The notes beneath the pieces are model-generated. The model saw nothing but the letters and a program-made list of their open reading frames with translations. It was not told the DNA's origin and searched no databases. 43,969 nucleotides of DNA from DAOTTX01 sp034437515 (GTDB lineage: Bacteria; Chloroflexota; Anaerolineae; Aggregatilineales; Phototrophicaceae): contig DAOTTX010000212.1 in assembly GCA_034437515.1 (NCBI GenBank), forward strand, positions 1 to 43,969. Reading direction: 5' to 3'. The position numbers were made by a program, and so were the translations under genes. Shown here piece by piece: positions 42,947 to 43,969 of this stretch; the stretch's first letter is position 1; every line of letters begins with the position of its first letter.

Positions 42947-43783
42947 ATGCGTGAAATTACCATCGCCACTGTGCAGATGAAACCTTTGCTCGGCGAGGCC
43001 GAAGAAAACCTTGTCAAAATGTCCGAGATGATCGCTAAGATCGCCTCACAGCAGCGCGTTGACCTGATCGTCTTCCCTGAATTGATTACCAGCGGCTACG
43101 AACTGGGTGTGCGCTTTACCGAACTGGCGCAGCGCGTCCCCGGCCCGACCATCAACCTGATCGCCCAGCGTGCCAACGAATACGGCGTGTACGTCGCCTT
43201 TGGCATGGTGACCAAAGAGAAGGTCGAGAGCGTGCTGTATAACTCCGCCATTCTGGTCGGCCCAGATGGTGAGTTGATCGACGTGTACAACAAGATCCAT
43301 CTACGCGGTGAGGAACGCATGGCGTTCCGCGAGGGCTACAAACTGCCCGTCTCCGATACAGAAATCGGCACGATTGGCATGATGATCGGCTACGATCTGG
43401 CCTTCCCCGAAGTGGCACGCAGCCTCGCCCTGGACGGCGCAGAAGTGCTGGTGTGTGTCGCCAACTGGGAAGCGGCGCAGATCGACGAGTGGAAGACGTA
43501 TCTACGGGCGCGTGCTTACGAGAACGCGGTTTACGTCGCCGGAGCCAATCGCGTCGGTGAGGATGTGACACTCAGCTTCGGCGGAGAAAGCATGATCATC
43601 GGCCCGCGTGGGCAGATTTACGCCTCGCTTGCGGAAGAAACCGACCCCGACACCGGCGAACCGCTGGAAGGCTTCACCGTCGCTCGCATCGACCTCGACG
43701 AGGTGCGCAAAAACCGTGAGGAATACCAGTTCATCCAGAACCGTCAACCGGCGGTCTATCGCTCAATCGTGAAGAAGTACTAA
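42947..43783 (+). CDS. Nitrilase-superfamily protein with Cys replaced by Gly
   Basis: The 278-residue protein has the carbon-nitrogen hydrolase fold. Two of the three catalytic residues are in place: Glu45 in VFPELITSGYE and Lys116 in YNKIHLRGEE. The third, the nucleophilic Cys in the family C-Y-D/E-x-x-F-P-E motif, is Gly148 here (MMIGYDLAFPEV). The codon is GGC, one base from TGC. A hydrolase activity on amides or nitriles is therefore unlikely by the standard mechanism, and a binding or structural role is inferred. AGAGGAAAAA precedes ATG 42947. No neighbouring gene clarifies the role. Confidence 0.9.
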   Translation: MREITIATVQMKPLLGEAEENLVKMSEMIAKIASQQRVDLIVFPELITSGYELGVRFTELAQRVPGPTINLIAQRANEYGVYVAFGMVTKEKVESVLYNSAILVGPDGELIDVYNKIHLRGEERMAFREGYKLPVSDTEIGTIGMMIGYDLAFPEVARSLALDGAEVLVCVANWEAAQIDEWKTYLRARAYENAVYVAGANRVGEDVTLSFGGESMIIGPRGQIYASLAEETDPDTGEPLEGFTVARIDLDEVRKNREEYQFIQNRQPAVYRSIVKKY

Positions 43784-43809
43784 CAGATAAAAACACGTTC
43801 GTAACTCGT

Positions 43810-43876
43810 AGGGGTGACCCGGCATGGTCGCCCTGGGCAGGCCCGTGTGCCTGCCCCTACATTCGGACAATTCTAA
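43810..43876 (+). repeat. Dispersed GC-rich repeat, family B, complete copy
   Basis: The plus strand reads AGGGGTGACCCGGCATGGTC, GCCCTGGGCAGGCCCGTGTG, CCTGCCCCTACATTCGGACAATTCTAA in order. The GGGCAGGCCCG and GTGCCTGCCC arms can fold back. It is the inverted counterpart of 146-205, which lacks part of the central arm. Confidence 0.7.
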
Positions 43877-43929
43877 TTGGTTTGTCCATATCCACCTCTG
43901 AATCAAGCCCACATGACGAGTCATCTTCC

Positions 43930-43949
43930 GGGCTGGATGCGTCCAGCCC
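43930..43949 (+). terminator. Hairpin near the right edge
   Basis: GGGCTGGA (43930-43937) and TCCAGCCC (43942-43949) form a perfect eight-base stem with a TGCG loop, followed by ATTGACTTAATTTT. It could terminate transcription from the nitrilase gene, though it is about 147 bases past its stop. Confidence 0.4.
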
Positions 43950-43969
43950 ATTGACTTAATTTTCGATGT

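Overview
The window looks like chromosomal DNA from a GC-rich member of the Chloroflexota, probably an Anaerolineae-like lineage. This is inferred, not proven. It rests on a fused transaldolase/glucose-6-phosphate isomerase, ClpC with ribosomal protein S1, several FAS1 (fasciclin) and DUF4397 secreted proteins, GT39-type membrane glycosyltransferases, an orphan sortase, WD40-rich signalling proteins, and short C/G-rich hairpin repeats between genes. No rRNA, tRNA, CRISPR array, prophage or full insertion sequence was seen.

Layout. 0-6.1 kb: an SDR oxidoreductase, a 164-bp MITE-like element, a GT39-like membrane protein, an unknown membrane protein and oligoendopeptidase F. 6.2-12.6 kb: a surface and secretion block with a five-FAS1 protein, a divergent lipoprotein with PPC-like domains, and a DUF4397-FAS1 protein whose signal peptide is separated from its body by a one-base frameshift. 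12.8-15.6 kb: a TIR-transmembrane-coiled-coil protein with 14 WD40 repeats. 15.7-20.0 kb: central carbon genes (rpiB, tal-pgi fusion) coupled to an Mrp/ApbC ATPase. 20.1-25.6 kb: two membrane proteins, a translationally coupled pair of small unknown genes, a GH38-like protein lacking its catalytic residues, and acpS. 25.7-29.3 kb: two divergent histidine kinases and a macro-domain-like protein. 29.4-34.8 kb: a sortase, a small tail-anchored protein, a Crp/Fnr regulator, a ferredoxin, a secreted phospholipase D-like protein with an Excalibur tail, and a possible polysaccharide lyase relative. 34.9-44 kb: a second GT39-like protein, ClpC, ribosomal protein S1 with an unusual acidic extension, a DUF4177/SUMF1 overlapping pair, an OmpR-type response regulator and a nitrilase-superfamily protein with Gly in place of its catalytic Cys.

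How the genes fit together. RpiB and the Tal-Pgi fusion join the non-oxidative pentose phosphate route to glycolysis. ClpC, PepF and S1 are housekeeping proteostasis and translation genes. The secreted FAS1, DUF4397, PPC, PLD and sortase proteins suggest an elaborate cell surface. The most unusual items are the two enzyme-family proteins with lost catalytic residues (GH38 and nitrilase), the membrane TIR-WD40 protein (a possible NAD-linked sensor/effector), the unknown coupled small-gene pair, and the two dispersed repeat families.
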